Assembly: GCA_963826055.1 (NCBI GenBank)
Contig: CAWGVO010000017.1
Coordinates: forward strand, 62,001 to 126,000
DNA length: 64,000 nt
Direction: 5' to 3'
Origin: JBBDMC01 sp963826055
Lineage (GTDB): Bacteria > Pseudomonadota > Alphaproteobacteria > Rhizobiales > Kaistiaceae
Below, one piece after another: positions 1-9,589 of the stretch. The translations under genes and the position numbers were made by a program. Position 1 is the first letter of the stretch. Each line of letters begins with the position of its first letter. The notes under the pieces are model-generated. The model was not told where the DNA came from, searched no databases, and was given only the letters and a program-made list of their open reading frames with translations.

Positions 1-604
1 GTTCTACTCGGTGCGCCGGATGGAAGAGTATCGCGGCCACGACCTGATGATCGTCGGCGGCGGCGATTCCGCCCTCGACTGGACGCTCAACCTGCAGCCG
101 CTGGCGAAGAGCCTGACGCTCGTCCACCGCCGCGACGAATTCCGCGCCGCGCCGGACAGCGTCAACAAGATGAAAGCGCTGCTGGACGCGGGCAAGATCC
201 GTTTCGAGATGGGACAGGTGAGCGGGCTGAAGGGCGAGGCCGGTCGGCTCAGCGCCGCCGTCATCAAGGACAAGGCGGGCGCGGAGAGGGACGTCGCTGT
301 CACGCGCATGCTGCCCTTCTTCGGGCTGACGATGAAGCTTGGCCCGGTCGCCAACTGGGGCCTCAACCTCCACGAAAACCTGCTGCCGGTCGATACCGAG
401 AAGTTCGAGACGTCGGAGCACGGCATCTTCGCCGTCGGCGACATCAACACCTATCCAGGCAAGCTCAAGCTGATCCTCTGCGGCTTCCATGAGGTGGCGC
501 TGATGGCGCAGGCCGCCGTCCACATCGTCTTCCCGGAGAAGCGGGTGGTCTTCCAGTACACGACGTCCTCATCGAGCCTGCAGAAAAAGCTCGGCGTGAT
601 CTAG
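1..604 (+). CDS. Ferredoxin--NADP+ reductase, thioredoxin-reductase-like type (5' end missing)
   Basis: This is the C-terminal part of a flavoprotein that moves electrons between NADPH and ferredoxin or flavodoxin in the cytoplasm. The frame is open from the left edge, so the FAD-binding N-terminus lies outside the window. About 200 residues are visible. The NADPH-binding motif GGGDSALDW is near the start and VHRRDEFRA follows. The typical FAD-contact stretch GIFAVGDINTYPGK and a C-terminal tail ending LQKKLGVI are present. The tail and the lack of a CxxC redox pair in the visible part point to the TrxR-like ferredoxin reductases (YumC class) rather than thioredoxin reductase itself. The gene ends at TAG, 177 bases before the next gene. 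Confidence 0.85.
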   Translation, partial: FYSVRRMEEYRGHDLMIVGGGDSALDWTLNLQPLAKSLTLVHRRDEFRAAPDSVNKMKALLDAGKIRFEMGQVSGLKGEAGRLSAAVIKDKAGAERDVAVTRMLPFFGLTMKLGPVANWGLNLHENLLPVDTEKFETSEHGIFAVGDINTYPGKLKLILCGFHEVALMAQAAVHIVFPEKRVVFQYTTSSSSLQKKLGVI

Positions 605-781
605 GCGACGCCGCGCGACGACGTCGGCAACGCCCATTCCCATCCCAACGGGTCTTTTGGTCGCAGCGGGCAGCGCGGCGTTGTCGCACTCGCGCCCAAC
701 GCTATGTCGCACGCTCAAGCGACACAGCGGAGTGGGATAGCAGCGCTGGAGAGACAGCCTCTCCAGCGAGAGGAGGACGTC

Positions 782-1933
782 ATGACTTCAACGACCCGTA
801 TCGCACTCGCCGCCGGCGCCGCCGCCCTATGCGCCCTCGGTGCACAGTCTGCCGAGGCCGACAGCCTGACCAAGGCATCTTTCGGGACGCTGCCGGACGG
901 CAGTTCCGTCGACGCGTACACGATGACGAATGCCAACGGCATGACCGTCAAGTTCATCACGCTCGGCGGCGCCATCACCGAGATCGACGCGCCCGACCGC
1001 ACCGGCCACATGGACAACGTCGTCCTCGGCTACGACAACCTGGCGGGCTACGATTCCAACAGCACCTACTTCGGTGCCATCATCGGCCGCTACGGCAACC
1101 GCATCGCCAAGGGCACCTTCACGCTGGACGGCCAGACCTACCACCTGCCGGTCAACAACGGTGTGAACTCGCTTCATGGCGGCACCACCGGCTTCAACCT
1201 GCAGCAGTGGACCGTCACGCCGGTGACCGTGCAAAACGGGGTCGCCGCCAAGCTGACCTACACCAGCCCGGACGGGCAGGACGGTTACCCGGGCACGATG
1301 AAGGTCAGCGTCACCTACACCCTCGACAATTCGAACGCGCTCACCTTCCACTACGAGGCCACGACCGACAAAACGACGGTCCTGAACCTCACCCACCACG
1401 ACTACTTCAACCTCGCCGGCAACGGCTCGGGCTCGGCGCTTCATCAGCTCGTCGAGATCAACGCCGACACCTATACGCCGACCGACGCCACCCAGATTCC
1501 CACCGGCAAGATCGACCCGGTGGACGGCACGCCGTTTGACTTCCGCACGCTCAGAATGATCGATGGGCGCATCACGGACAACGACCCGCAGCTCATCCTC
1601 GCGCACGGCTACGATCACAACTGGGTTCTGAACAAATCGAAGCCCGGCGAGATGAGCCTGGCCGCGGAGGCCTACGATCCGATGAGCGGTCGCATCATGA
1701 CCGTCGAAACGACCGAGCCGGGCGTGCAGTTCTACACCGGCAACTATCTCGACGGCACGGTGATCGGCTCGTCGGGTGTGGCTTACCGGCAGGGCGCCGG
1801 CTACACCTTCGAGACCCAGCACTACCCGGATTCACCGAACCAGCCCAGCTTCCCGTCGACCGAACTGAGCCCCGGCCAGACCTATGCGTCCACGACCGTC
1901 CTGCGCTTCTCGACGGACGGCAAACTCAGCTAG
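782..1933 (+). CDS. Exported aldose 1-epimerase (galactose mutarotase)
   Basis: It is predicted to interconvert alpha and beta anomers of aldoses such as glucose or galactose. The ATG at 782 is preceded by a strong GAGAGGAGG site, so I prefer it over a GTG further upstream at 704. The protein has 383 residues and opens with a signal peptide (MTSTTRIALAAGAAALCALG, cleavage near AEA-DS), so it should act in the periplasm, unlike cytoplasmic GalM. Family motifs include GRYGNRIAKG, NGVNSLHGG, the catalytic-region HHDYFNLAG and PGVQFYTGN. No sugar transporter or galactose gene is adjacent. The substrate is therefore unknown, but the mutarotase assignment is firm. Confidence 0.88.
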   Translation: MTSTTRIALAAGAAALCALGAQSAEADSLTKASFGTLPDGSSVDAYTMTNANGMTVKFITLGGAITEIDAPDRTGHMDNVVLGYDNLAGYDSNSTYFGAIIGRYGNRIAKGTFTLDGQTYHLPVNNGVNSLHGGTTGFNLQQWTVTPVTVQNGVAAKLTYTSPDGQDGYPGTMKVSVTYTLDNSNALTFHYEATTDKTTVLNLTHHDYFNLAGNGSGSALHQLVEINADTYTPTDATQIPTGKIDPVDGTPFDFRTLRMIDGRITDNDPQLILAHGYDHNWVLNKSKPGEMSLAAEAYDPMSGRIMTVETTEPGVQFYTGNYLDGTVIGSSGVAYRQGAGYTFETQHYPDSPNQPSFPSTELSPGQTYASTTVLRFSTDGKLS

Positions 1934-1959
1934 CCATCGCGTCTTGGGGAGGAAAGGTT

Positions 1960-1985
1960 CAGGGTCCGGATCCGTCCGGGCCCTG
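1960..1985. terminator. Hairpin between convergent genes
   Basis: CAGGGTCCGGA and TCCGGGCCCTG form an 11-bp stem (one G-U type mismatch) around a TCCG loop, between the epimerase stop and the stop of the secreted protein on the other strand. There is no T-run, so it may only protect 3' ends. Confidence 0.45.
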
Positions 1986-1987
1986 AT

Positions 1988-2485
1988 CTATTCCGCGTGG
2001 AAGACGACGTCGGTCACCGTGTAGGTCGCGTTGGTCTTGTGGTTGACGGCGACGGCCCTGACGCGAAAGCCATTGTCGCCGACGTCGACGGTGGCGGTCG
2101 GCTTCGACTTCTCTTCGTCGTCGGTCTCCGCCGTCAGCAAGAACTGGTCGCCCTTGGCGATGCCGGTGAAGGTTGCCGCCGGCGGGTTGCCACGGCGGCC
2201 GCCCGAACCGCGGTAGCGGCCGGGCCCGATCGCCTCGATGACCGCCTCGACGGCCACCGACAGGTCGGGCAGCGCGCAGCGCCCGGTCTGGTGAAGGCTC
2301 TGCCCGCCCGGGTCGAGGGTGCCGGTAAGCTTGCAAAAGAGGCGCTGCGGCTCCTCGTCGGCCTTCAGCCGCACGACGCCCTGGCCGACCCAGTCGCCCA
2401 CCATGCGCTTCAGCATCCCGTCGTCGGCCGCCGCCGCACTGCCGGCGGCGCACACCAGGGCCGCCACGATCACCAGTCGTCTCAT
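1988..2485 (-). CDS. Secreted protein of unknown function, paralogue 1 (lipocalin-like GxW motif)
   Basis: I do not recognise a named family. About 165 residues are encoded, starting with a signal peptide (MRRLVIVAALVCAAGSAAA) and a mature part that looks all-beta. Just after cleavage comes MVGDWVGQG, similar to the GxW strand of lipocalin and nitrobindin-like barrels, then RLFCK and GRCAL with two cysteines that could form a disulfide. The same pattern and spacing occur in the next upstream gene, so the two are tandem paralogues. The ATG at 2485 sits 8 bases after GGAG; the ATG at 2491 is too close to that site. It is the third gene of an RND exporter cluster on this strand. Confidence 0.7.
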   Translation of the reverse strand: MRRLVIVAALVCAAGSAAAADDGMLKRMVGDWVGQGVVRLKADEEPQRLFCKLTGTLDPGGQSLHQTGRCALPDLSVAVEAVIEAIGPGRYRGSGGRRGNPPAATFTGIAKGDQFLLTAETDDEEKSKPTATVDVGDNGFRVRAVAVNHKTNATYTVTDVVFHAE

Positions 2486-2550
2486 GCGCATGTCTCCAAT
2501 GTCGCCGGCTTCAGTTGTGCCATCGCCATGCCGACCCTGCAAAGCGCGCG

Positions 2551-3180
2551 CTACTGGGCGGCAAAGACGATCTCGCTGGCGGTATAGGCCACCCCGGTCG
2601 CGGGGTCGGTCCGCTGCGCCGACAGGCGATAGCCGCCCTCCGGCAGGACCTCGATGATGGTGGTGGAGGTCACCGGCTGATGGGTCTGGCGATCGGTAAA
2701 CCGGGTTTCGAGGACGATGCTGTCGCCGGTGCGGGTGCCGGAGAGGGTCGCGGCGCCATCGCTGGCGAGGCTCTGGAGGATCCCCTCGTACCTGCCTTCG
2801 CCGAGGGCGTGAATCTCGCCGGTGATGGCGCCCGACTGGTTGGCAAGCGCGCAGCGCCCTTCCTGGGAGAGCGAGGCGCCGTTCGAGGCGAGCTGGTTGG
2901 TGATCTTGCAGAAGACGCGTTCGGCCTCGGCGGTGGCGGTCTGACGGATCTGACCGCGGCCAGTCCACACGCCCACCATGTGCGCGAGCAGCGGGTCGTT
3001 CTCCGGGGAAACCGGGTAGGCGACGGCGGGGGCGAGGTGCGGCCTCGGTGGCGGCCCGGTGACGCCCGCGGGCGCCGGCTGCTCGACCGACGGAGCAGCC
3101 TGCGCGATCGGGATACCGTTGGCGGCAAGCGCCGGCGCCGCCATCAAGACCGCGACGGCCGCGATGATGGTTTGCTTCAT
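2551..3180 (-). CDS. Secreted protein of unknown function, paralogue 2 (lipocalin-like GxW motif)
   Basis: This 209-residue protein has a signal peptide (MKQTIIAAVAVLMAAPALA), a proline-rich linker to about residue 60, and a beta-rich domain homologous to the following gene: MVGVWTGRG, RVFCKIT, GRCAL, GEGRYEG. Both cysteines are conserved between the two proteins. The start codon overlaps the stop codon of the RND exporter (ATGA), which implies translational coupling and a shared function. A 65-base gap separates it from paralogue 1. Periplasmic location is inferred from the signal peptide. The two could be substrate carriers or chaperones for the exporter, but nothing in the sequence proves it. 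Confidence 0.72.
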   Translation of the reverse strand: MKQTIIAAVAVLMAAPALAANGIPIAQAAPSVEQPAPAGVTGPPPRPHLAPAVAYPVSPENDPLLAHMVGVWTGRGQIRQTATAEAERVFCKITNQLASNGASLSQEGRCALANQSGAITGEIHALGEGRYEGILQSLASDGAATLSGTRTGDSIVLETRFTDRQTHQPVTSTTIIEVLPEGGYRLSAQRTDPATGVAYTASEIVFAAQ

Positions 3181-5468
3181 GCGGGCAACTCTTCCGGCTG
3201 CTGCTTGATGGCCGAGCGCCGCCCGAACCAGCGTTGCGCGAGCCCGGCCATCAAGGCGGGCAGCACCACGACGTCGCCGATGAGGGCGACCGCCAGGGTC
3301 AGGGCGGCGATGCGTCCGAACATGCTGATCGTCGGCAGGCCGCTGGTCAGGGTCGTCGACAGGCCGGCGACGATGATGAGGGTGGTGCCGGCGAGCACAG
3401 GTCCGACGTGCTTCGAGGTTTCGATCAGCCGTTCGGACAGGCGGGCGGTGCCGTGGCCGGTCAGCAGGAACCGGTTGAGGAAGTGAACCGAGCCGTCCAC
3501 CGCGATGCCGAACGCGACGGTCAGGGCGATGACGCTGGTGAACTGCATGCCGCTGCCGGTGACGAAGAGGAGCGCGCCGGTTGCCACGATGGGGAGAAAG
3601 TTCGGCAGAAACGAGACAACGCCGACCGCGATGCTGCGGAAGGCGAAGGCGATGACGACGAGGTTGGCGAGGACCGACAGCGACAGGCTGAGGTTGAGGT
3701 TGGAGATGGTGCGGGCGCCCTCGCGCGAATTGAGGACGGTGAAGCCGGTCACCTCGACGTCGTTGCCGCCGGCTGCCTTGGCGGCCTTTTCGACGGCATC
3801 GGCCAGGGCCTCGGTCTCTCCGGTGCGCAACTCGTGAATGCTGACGGTCACCAGCGCCTTGCCGTCGGCGGAGACGAAGCGCGAGCGGGTTTCCGGCGAC
3901 AGGTCGCCGAACACGCTGCCGATCCGGCCTGCGCCGGCATCCGCGTCGCCACGGCCCAGCCATTGGGCGAGGCTCCACAGTGACAGCGGCGTCGAAACTC
4001 CGTCGACGCCGGCGACGGCGCGATGGACGGCGCCGATACGCGCCAGACCCTCGGGCGAGGTCGCCGACAGCCCGTTCAGCGGCACCACGATCTGCACCGG
4101 GAAGACGCCGCCGAATTCCTGGTCGATGCGGCCGAGGGCGGCGTTGGCCGGGTTGTCAGGCGGCAGGTGTTCGCGGACCGAATGCTGGGGGGGAACCGAA
4201 TAGTGCATGGCCCCGAGCACGAAGAGCAGCGCAATCGAAACCAGGCTGATCGAACGGGCATGGCGGACGACCATGACGCCGACGCGTCCGCAGGGACCGG
4301 CGAGCCAGGCAAGGAACGTCGGGGTTGCGCCGGAGCGGTGCTTCCAGAAGCGGCCGATGACGAGGGTCAGCAGGGCGTGGGCAACCAACACCACCAGCGT
4401 GCCGCCGACGATGCCGATGGCGCCGGCGATGCCGAAGCCGCGCACCAGCGTCACCGGCGAGATCACCAGCGACAGGAACGCCACTGCCGTGGTGACGGCG
4501 GCGAGCACGCAGGCGCCGCCGACCTCCCGCTGCGCCAGCCGTTCGGCCGCCGCCACGCTCATGCCGGTATCGCGGTGGCGGCGCCAGGCGAAGGAGAGAT
4601 GCATGCCATCGGCGTATCCGAGGATCATGATCAGCGCCGGGATGACCGTCGACATCACGGTGACCTTGGCGCCGAACAATCCCATGAAGCCGAGCACGGT
4701 GAGACCGCCGAGTATCGCCGGGATCGCCGAAAGGATCGCCGCGGTGACCGAACGGAAGACGAGGAGCGCCATGAGGACGCCAACGATCGAGCCGGCGACG
4801 TTGAGGCTGACCTGGTCGCGCTTCAACACGTCGAGGATGCCGGCGCGGATGACCGGGAAGCCCGACACGGTCACGCTGACGTCCGTGCCGGCGAAGACAT
4901 CGGCGGCGGTCGTCTCGATCTTCGCCTTGAGGACGCGGGTGACCGACAGCGGCGCCTTCGGTTCGGTCGGGGTGACCACGTAGAGGGTCGCCTTGCCGTC
5001 CCCGGACAACAGCTTGTCGCCGAGGATGGGGTGGGCGCGGATGCGCCCGGCAAGGGCTGGAGTGAGGCCTCCGGCGGTGTCGTCGATGACGAGGGCGGCG
5101 GCGCCGCCGGCGTCCGGCGGGTCGCGCAGCGAGAACATGGAATAGGCCGAGCCGACGCCGTCGATCAGTTGCAGTTCGAACTGGAAGTCCTGCAGGCGCT
5201 TGAAGACGGCCGGCGAGGCGAGGTCGGGGGCCTCCACCAGCACCAGCGTCTCGTTCTCGGGGTCGACGAACTCGCTGGTGGTGTTCTTGTAGGCGAGATA
5301 GGCCGCCGACTTGCTGGCGAAGACGTTGCGCAGGTTCTCATCGAAGGAAAGGTGCGCGACGCCATAGCCGGCAAGAGCAAGCACCAGCACGGAGATCGCG
5401 ACCGCCAGGCGCGGCCAGTCGAGGGCCAGCCAGGCAATGCGCTCAAGACCGAATCCGATGGATTTCAT
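3177..5468 (-). CDS. RND superfamily exporter, MMPL/SSD type
   Basis: This is a 763-residue inner-membrane protein with the two-fold RND architecture. One membrane helix lies near residues 12-33, followed by a large periplasmic domain, about five helices (roughly 215-370), a helix near 405-425, a second periplasmic domain, and a last helix bundle (roughly 595-745). It belongs with predicted exporters of the COG1033/MMPL class and lacks the size of AcrB-type pumps (over 1000 residues). Members with known cargo move lipids, sterol-like molecules or hopanoids. No membrane-fusion protein or outer-membrane channel is adjacent; instead two small secreted paralogues follow, the first one overlapping by 4 bases. 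Start ATG at 5468, without a strong ribosome site. Confidence 0.85.
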   Translation of the reverse strand: MKSIGFGLERIAWLALDWPRLAVAISVLVLALAGYGVAHLSFDENLRNVFASKSAAYLAYKNTTSEFVDPENETLVLVEAPDLASPAVFKRLQDFQFELQLIDGVGSAYSMFSLRDPPDAGGAAALVIDDTAGGLTPALAGRIRAHPILGDKLLSGDGKATLYVVTPTEPKAPLSVTRVLKAKIETTAADVFAGTDVSVTVSGFPVIRAGILDVLKRDQVSLNVAGSIVGVLMALLVFRSVTAAILSAIPAILGGLTVLGFMGLFGAKVTVMSTVIPALIMILGYADGMHLSFAWRRHRDTGMSVAAAERLAQREVGGACVLAAVTTAVAFLSLVISPVTLVRGFGIAGAIGIVGGTLVVLVAHALLTLVIGRFWKHRSGATPTFLAWLAGPCGRVGVMVVRHARSISLVSIALLFVLGAMHYSVPPQHSVREHLPPDNPANAALGRIDQEFGGVFPVQIVVPLNGLSATSPEGLARIGAVHRAVAGVDGVSTPLSLWSLAQWLGRGDADAGAGRIGSVFGDLSPETRSRFVSADGKALVTVSIHELRTGETEALADAVEKAAKAAGGNDVEVTGFTVLNSREGARTISNLNLSLSLSVLANLVVIAFAFRSIAVGVVSFLPNFLPIVATGALLFVTGSGMQFTSVIALTVAFGIAVDGSVHFLNRFLLTGHGTARLSERLIETSKHVGPVLAGTTLIIVAGLSTTLTSGLPTISMFGRIAALTLAVALIGDVVVLPALMAGLAQRWFGRRSAIKQQPEELPA

Positions 5469-5793
5469 TCAGCCAACCAGGGGGCGAATCATGCGTGCCG
5501 CTGAGGATCCGCCGGTGACAACGACGCAAGGGGCGGACGGCGGGGCCCGGTTTTGACGGGTCGGCGGCCGGCTGTCAAACTGGCCGTTGGTCGCTTCTCG
5601 CAGGAGCCCATGCGCGCCAGTTCCCATCTCTTCGCCGACGACGGTGAGGTTCCCAACAACCGGTTGCCGATGCCTGTGTGCGCGGGGGCGGTCACGGTCC
5701 CGTTTGCCGGTCCTGTCTGGGGCGCCGAGGGGCCGATGATTCGGCTGTGGACCCGGCCCTGAGGCGCGGGCGAGAGGCGAGGGACCGTCAGAC
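5469..5793. other. Intergenic, no gene seen
   Basis: These 325 bases separate the divergent RND exporter and rhomboid genes. Short open frames here have no recognisable protein character. It must hold both promoters, but I cannot place them. Confidence 0.5.
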
Positions 5794-6525
5794 ATGCTTC
5801 CGCTTTCCGACGACAACCCGCGCACCACGACGCCGTTCGTCACGTGGGGGATCATCGGCATCTGCATCGCGGTATTTCTGTGGCAGTTGTCGCTCGGTTC
5901 AAGCGGGGACGTCGCCTACTACGGCTACGGCCTGGTGCCGGCGCGTCTCACCGGCATGGCGCAACTGCCGCCGGGCGTCGCCTCGGTGCCGGCATGGGCG
6001 ACGATTCTCACCTCGATGTTCATGCACGGCGGCTTCCTGCACATCGGCGGCAACATGCTGTACCTGTGGATCTTCGGCGACAACGTCGAAGACTCCATGG
6101 GTCATGCGCGTTTCGCCGTGTTCTACCTGGCCTGCGGCGTCATCGCGGGGCTGACACAGACGTTGATCGCGCCGGCCTCGCAGGTGCCGGTGATCGGCGC
6201 CAGCGGCGCCATCGCCGGTGTGCTCGGGGCCTACATTGTGCTGAGCCCGCGCGCGACGGTGCGCACGCTCATCTTCCTCGGCATCATCTTCTGGATCATC
6301 CGCGTTCCGGCGGTCTATGTGCTCGGCTTCTGGTTCCTGCTGCAATTCCTCAATGCGGCGGGGAGCAGCGGCGGCGACGGCGGCGTGGCGGTATGGGCGC
6401 ACATCGGCGGCTTCATCGGCGGGGTGATTCTGGTAATGGTCTTCCGCAGGCGCGGCGTCGGCATCTTGCAGGACGCGCGATCACGCGCCTTCCATGTGGA
6501 GCAGCGGCGCGGGCCGTGGGGGTAA
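5794..6525 (+). CDS. Rhomboid family intramembrane serine protease
   Basis: This 243-residue inner-membrane protease is expected to cleave substrates within the membrane. The catalytic serine is in GASGAIAGVLGAY (Ser137) and the partner histidine in WAHIGGFIGG (His203). The HGGFLHIGGNMLYLWIFG helix before it is the typical rhomboid region, and the loop after the first helix is long, as usual in this subfamily. Six helices can be traced. The start at 5794 follows GAGGCGAGGGA. The substrate is unknown. The upstream gene is divergent, and the next gene on this strand is over 1 kb away, so it is probably monocistronic. Confidence 0.88.
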   Translation: MLPLSDDNPRTTTPFVTWGIIGICIAVFLWQLSLGSSGDVAYYGYGLVPARLTGMAQLPPGVASVPAWATILTSMFMHGGFLHIGGNMLYLWIFGDNVEDSMGHARFAVFYLACGVIAGLTQTLIAPASQVPVIGASGAIAGVLGAYIVLSPRATVRTLIFLGIIFWIIRVPAVYVLGFWFLLQFLNAAGSSGGDGGVAVWAHIGGFIGGVILVMVFRRRGVGILQDARSRAFHVEQRRGPWG

Positions 6526-6599
6526 GGCGGAGAACGCCCTAAGCTCCGCGGCTTGCGGCAACAATTCTTGACCGCCGCCGAGTCGCGGCCCGCGGACCG

Positions 6600-7226
6600 C
6601 TATGCGGCGCGCTGGCGGCGACGCCTGCGGAGCGATGCCAGGACTGTTCCACCTACCGCCGAGCCAAACAGTGGCAGTGCTGCGGGCAGCGGAACCGAAG
6701 AAACAGAGGCGAAATCAGCCGCGGTTCCCGTCGCATTGTAGGTGGACGACCCAAGATAGAAGCGAGGGGAGAAGCCATTGACGCCATTTACAATATTAAA
6801 AATGAAAGGCCCCTTCAATATGGTGCTCGTCTCCATGCTGAGAGTTATGGGAATGAAACCCAACGACGCGTCTGTCTCGGTGTACGTGAAGCCAGCACCG
6901 AGGTCGGTGGGCGACGGATAGACGTTTCCGGATACGCTCGCCGTCGTATGGGCGATATTTGAATCCGGATAAGAACCAAGCGGATACCCCGCGTCTAGCA
7001 AGTTGAGATCGGTCCAAATTCGGGAAACGAAATCGGCGCCGGTAAATTCGGTGCCATTGTCCGTACTGTTGCCGAAGTTCAACGTAAGCGTCGGAACGCC
7101 GGACTGAACACCGGCCACCGCGCTCGTATCAAAGACCAGAGTGAGGGTTGAAGCGGCGGCAGGAAGTGCAAATGCACAAAGCCCTAAGCACAGACCGCCA
7201 ACCAGTATTCTAGCAGACGTCACCAT
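6600..7226 (-). CDS. VPLPA-CTERM sorting-signal surface protein
   Basis: This protein of about 208 residues has an N-terminal signal peptide (ending FALPAAAS), a beta-rich middle of unknown function, and a C-terminus with VPLPAALPLF, a hydrophobic stretch and the basic tail RRRRRQR. That is the tripartite layout of the PEP-CTERM-like VPLPA signals processed by an exosortase. No exosortase or polysaccharide gene is in the window. The ATG at 7226 lies 8 bases after GGGGG and is preferred to the GTG at 7232. The gene is visibly richer in A and T (for example around 6780-6860) than its neighbours, which suggests horizontal acquisition. Its role could be in biofilm or extracellular matrix. Confidence 0.72.
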   Translation of the reverse strand: MVTSARILVGGLCLGLCAFALPAAASTLTLVFDTSAVAGVQSGVPTLTLNFGNSTDNGTEFTGADFVSRIWTDLNLLDAGYPLGSYPDSNIAHTTASVSGNVYPSPTDLGAGFTYTETDASLGFIPITLSMETSTILKGPFIFNIVNGVNGFSPRFYLGSSTYNATGTAADFASVSSVPLPAALPLFGSAVGGTVLASLRRRRRQRAA

Positions 7227-7232
7227 ATTCAC

Positions 7233-7559
7233 TGCCCCCGCGAATGAGACGCCGGGGCGGGCTGTTCGCGCCGAACAACGAGCTGACCTGCGGCTACATG
7301 GTCAGCCCATGCTGCAACTCTAATTGCGATAGCCGACGGAAAATTGTCAATACGCCGCAGACGGTTGGCCCCAGAATCCTGCCGCGTGATGCACCACTGG
7401 CACGCCGAAGGTGCAGCCAGGCGTGCGGTCGGGCCACGGTCGCGCGCCGGGGTTGTCGTTGGCACGAAGTCGTCAGCCAGAGGCCGGTTGGTGATGCCTT
7501 CGCGTGCGACCTTGCGGAACTGGTGCTATCAGCACCTGGTCGGAATCCGGGAGGCTGGC
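7233..7559. other. Intergenic, no gene seen
   Basis: The 327 bases between the VPLPA-CTERM gene and the aldo/keto reductase hold no convincing gene. An open frame runs through into the reductase, but family comparison places the reductase start at 7560. The part at 7310-7350 is still AT-rich, like the CTERM gene. Confidence 0.5.
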
Positions 7560-8591
<1,032 letters not shown>

Positions 8592-8592
8592 T

Positions 8593-9589
8593 TCAGCTTT
8601 CGCCCTTTGCCTTGTCACCGCCGAGGGGCCGGAGCGCCGCCAGCACGTCGGCAAGGCGCGGCGGCGTGCCGTTGATGAAGGGCAGCGGGCGGCAGACATC
8701 GACGGCGGCGATGCCGACGCGGGCGGTCAGGAGCCCGTTGACGACGCCTTCGCCGAGCCGGGCCGAAAGCCGCGCGGCGATGCCGTGGCCGAGGATCTGC
8801 TGGACGAGCAAGTCGCCGGCCGCCATGCCGCCGGTGACGGCGAGGTGGGCGACCGTCGCACGGGCGAGGCGGAAGAAGCCGATGGTGCCGGGCCGGCCGC
8901 CGTAGAGGGTCGCCAGGCCCCGGATGAGCCGCAGGATTTCCGAGCCGACGAAAAGAAGGTCGACGACGGCGCGCGGCGAGATGGCGGTGACCACGGCCAC
9001 GCGCTTGGCGGAGGCCATGATCATGCGCCGTGCCGGTCTCGTCGAACGGGAGCAGCAACTGGGTCTCGGCGAGGCCGATCAGGTCGCGTCCGTCGATGAT
9101 CTCGCCGCGGTGGCGGGCGAGTTCGGCACGGGCGCGCGCGGTCTCCGGACGATGGCGATAGAGCCCTTCCAGTTCGGGGACGATCTTCAGCGCGGCCGGG
9201 CGGTCGTCGGCCGCTACGGCGGCGAGCGCGCGGGCGTGGATGTGGTTGACGCGGCGGAGCCGCATCAGCGCCACGATCTCGCGGAGCGCCATGGCGGCGA
9301 GCGCCAGCAGCGCCAGCGCCACCAGCGCCAGCGCGAACCAGCCCAGCCAGTCGTTGCGGGCGAAGAGATCGCGGATGAGATTGTCGACGGCGATGCCGAT
9401 CGCCATGGCGATGATGCCGCCGAGGGCGGTGAAGAAGAGGCCGAGCCAGCGGCGCTTGCGGGGACGGGGTGACAGCGCCGCCGCGGTGCCCTCCAGCGCG
9501 GCAAGCTCTTCCGCCTCGCCGGGGTACAGGTCCTCGGGCTCGTAGCGAACCTCTTCAAGGGAGAAGGCGGCCGGCCGGCGGGATTTCAT
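8593..9589 (-). CDS. ycjF: YcjF / TIGR01620 membrane protein, frameshifted
   Basis: This inner-membrane protein is co-encoded with YcjX, a pair linked to envelope stress in enterobacteria. The N-terminal part reads in one frame from ATG 9589 with two helices (near residues 50-70 and 80-105) through ETQLLLPFDETGTA. The conserved C-terminal part starting MIMASAKRVAVVTAISPR and ending in the DVCRPLPFIN region reads in another frame to 8593. The switch is near 9020-9030. The total of 997 bases is one more than a whole number of codons, so deleting one base restores a 331-residue protein of normal length. The start overlaps the ycjX stop (ATGA). The break is either a sequencing insertion or a real mutation. 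Confidence 0.8.

Noticed and set aside
4023..5504. Open frame of 493 codons on the plus strand
   Set aside because: Antisense to the RND exporter; Arg/Asp/Gly/His-rich without any domain.
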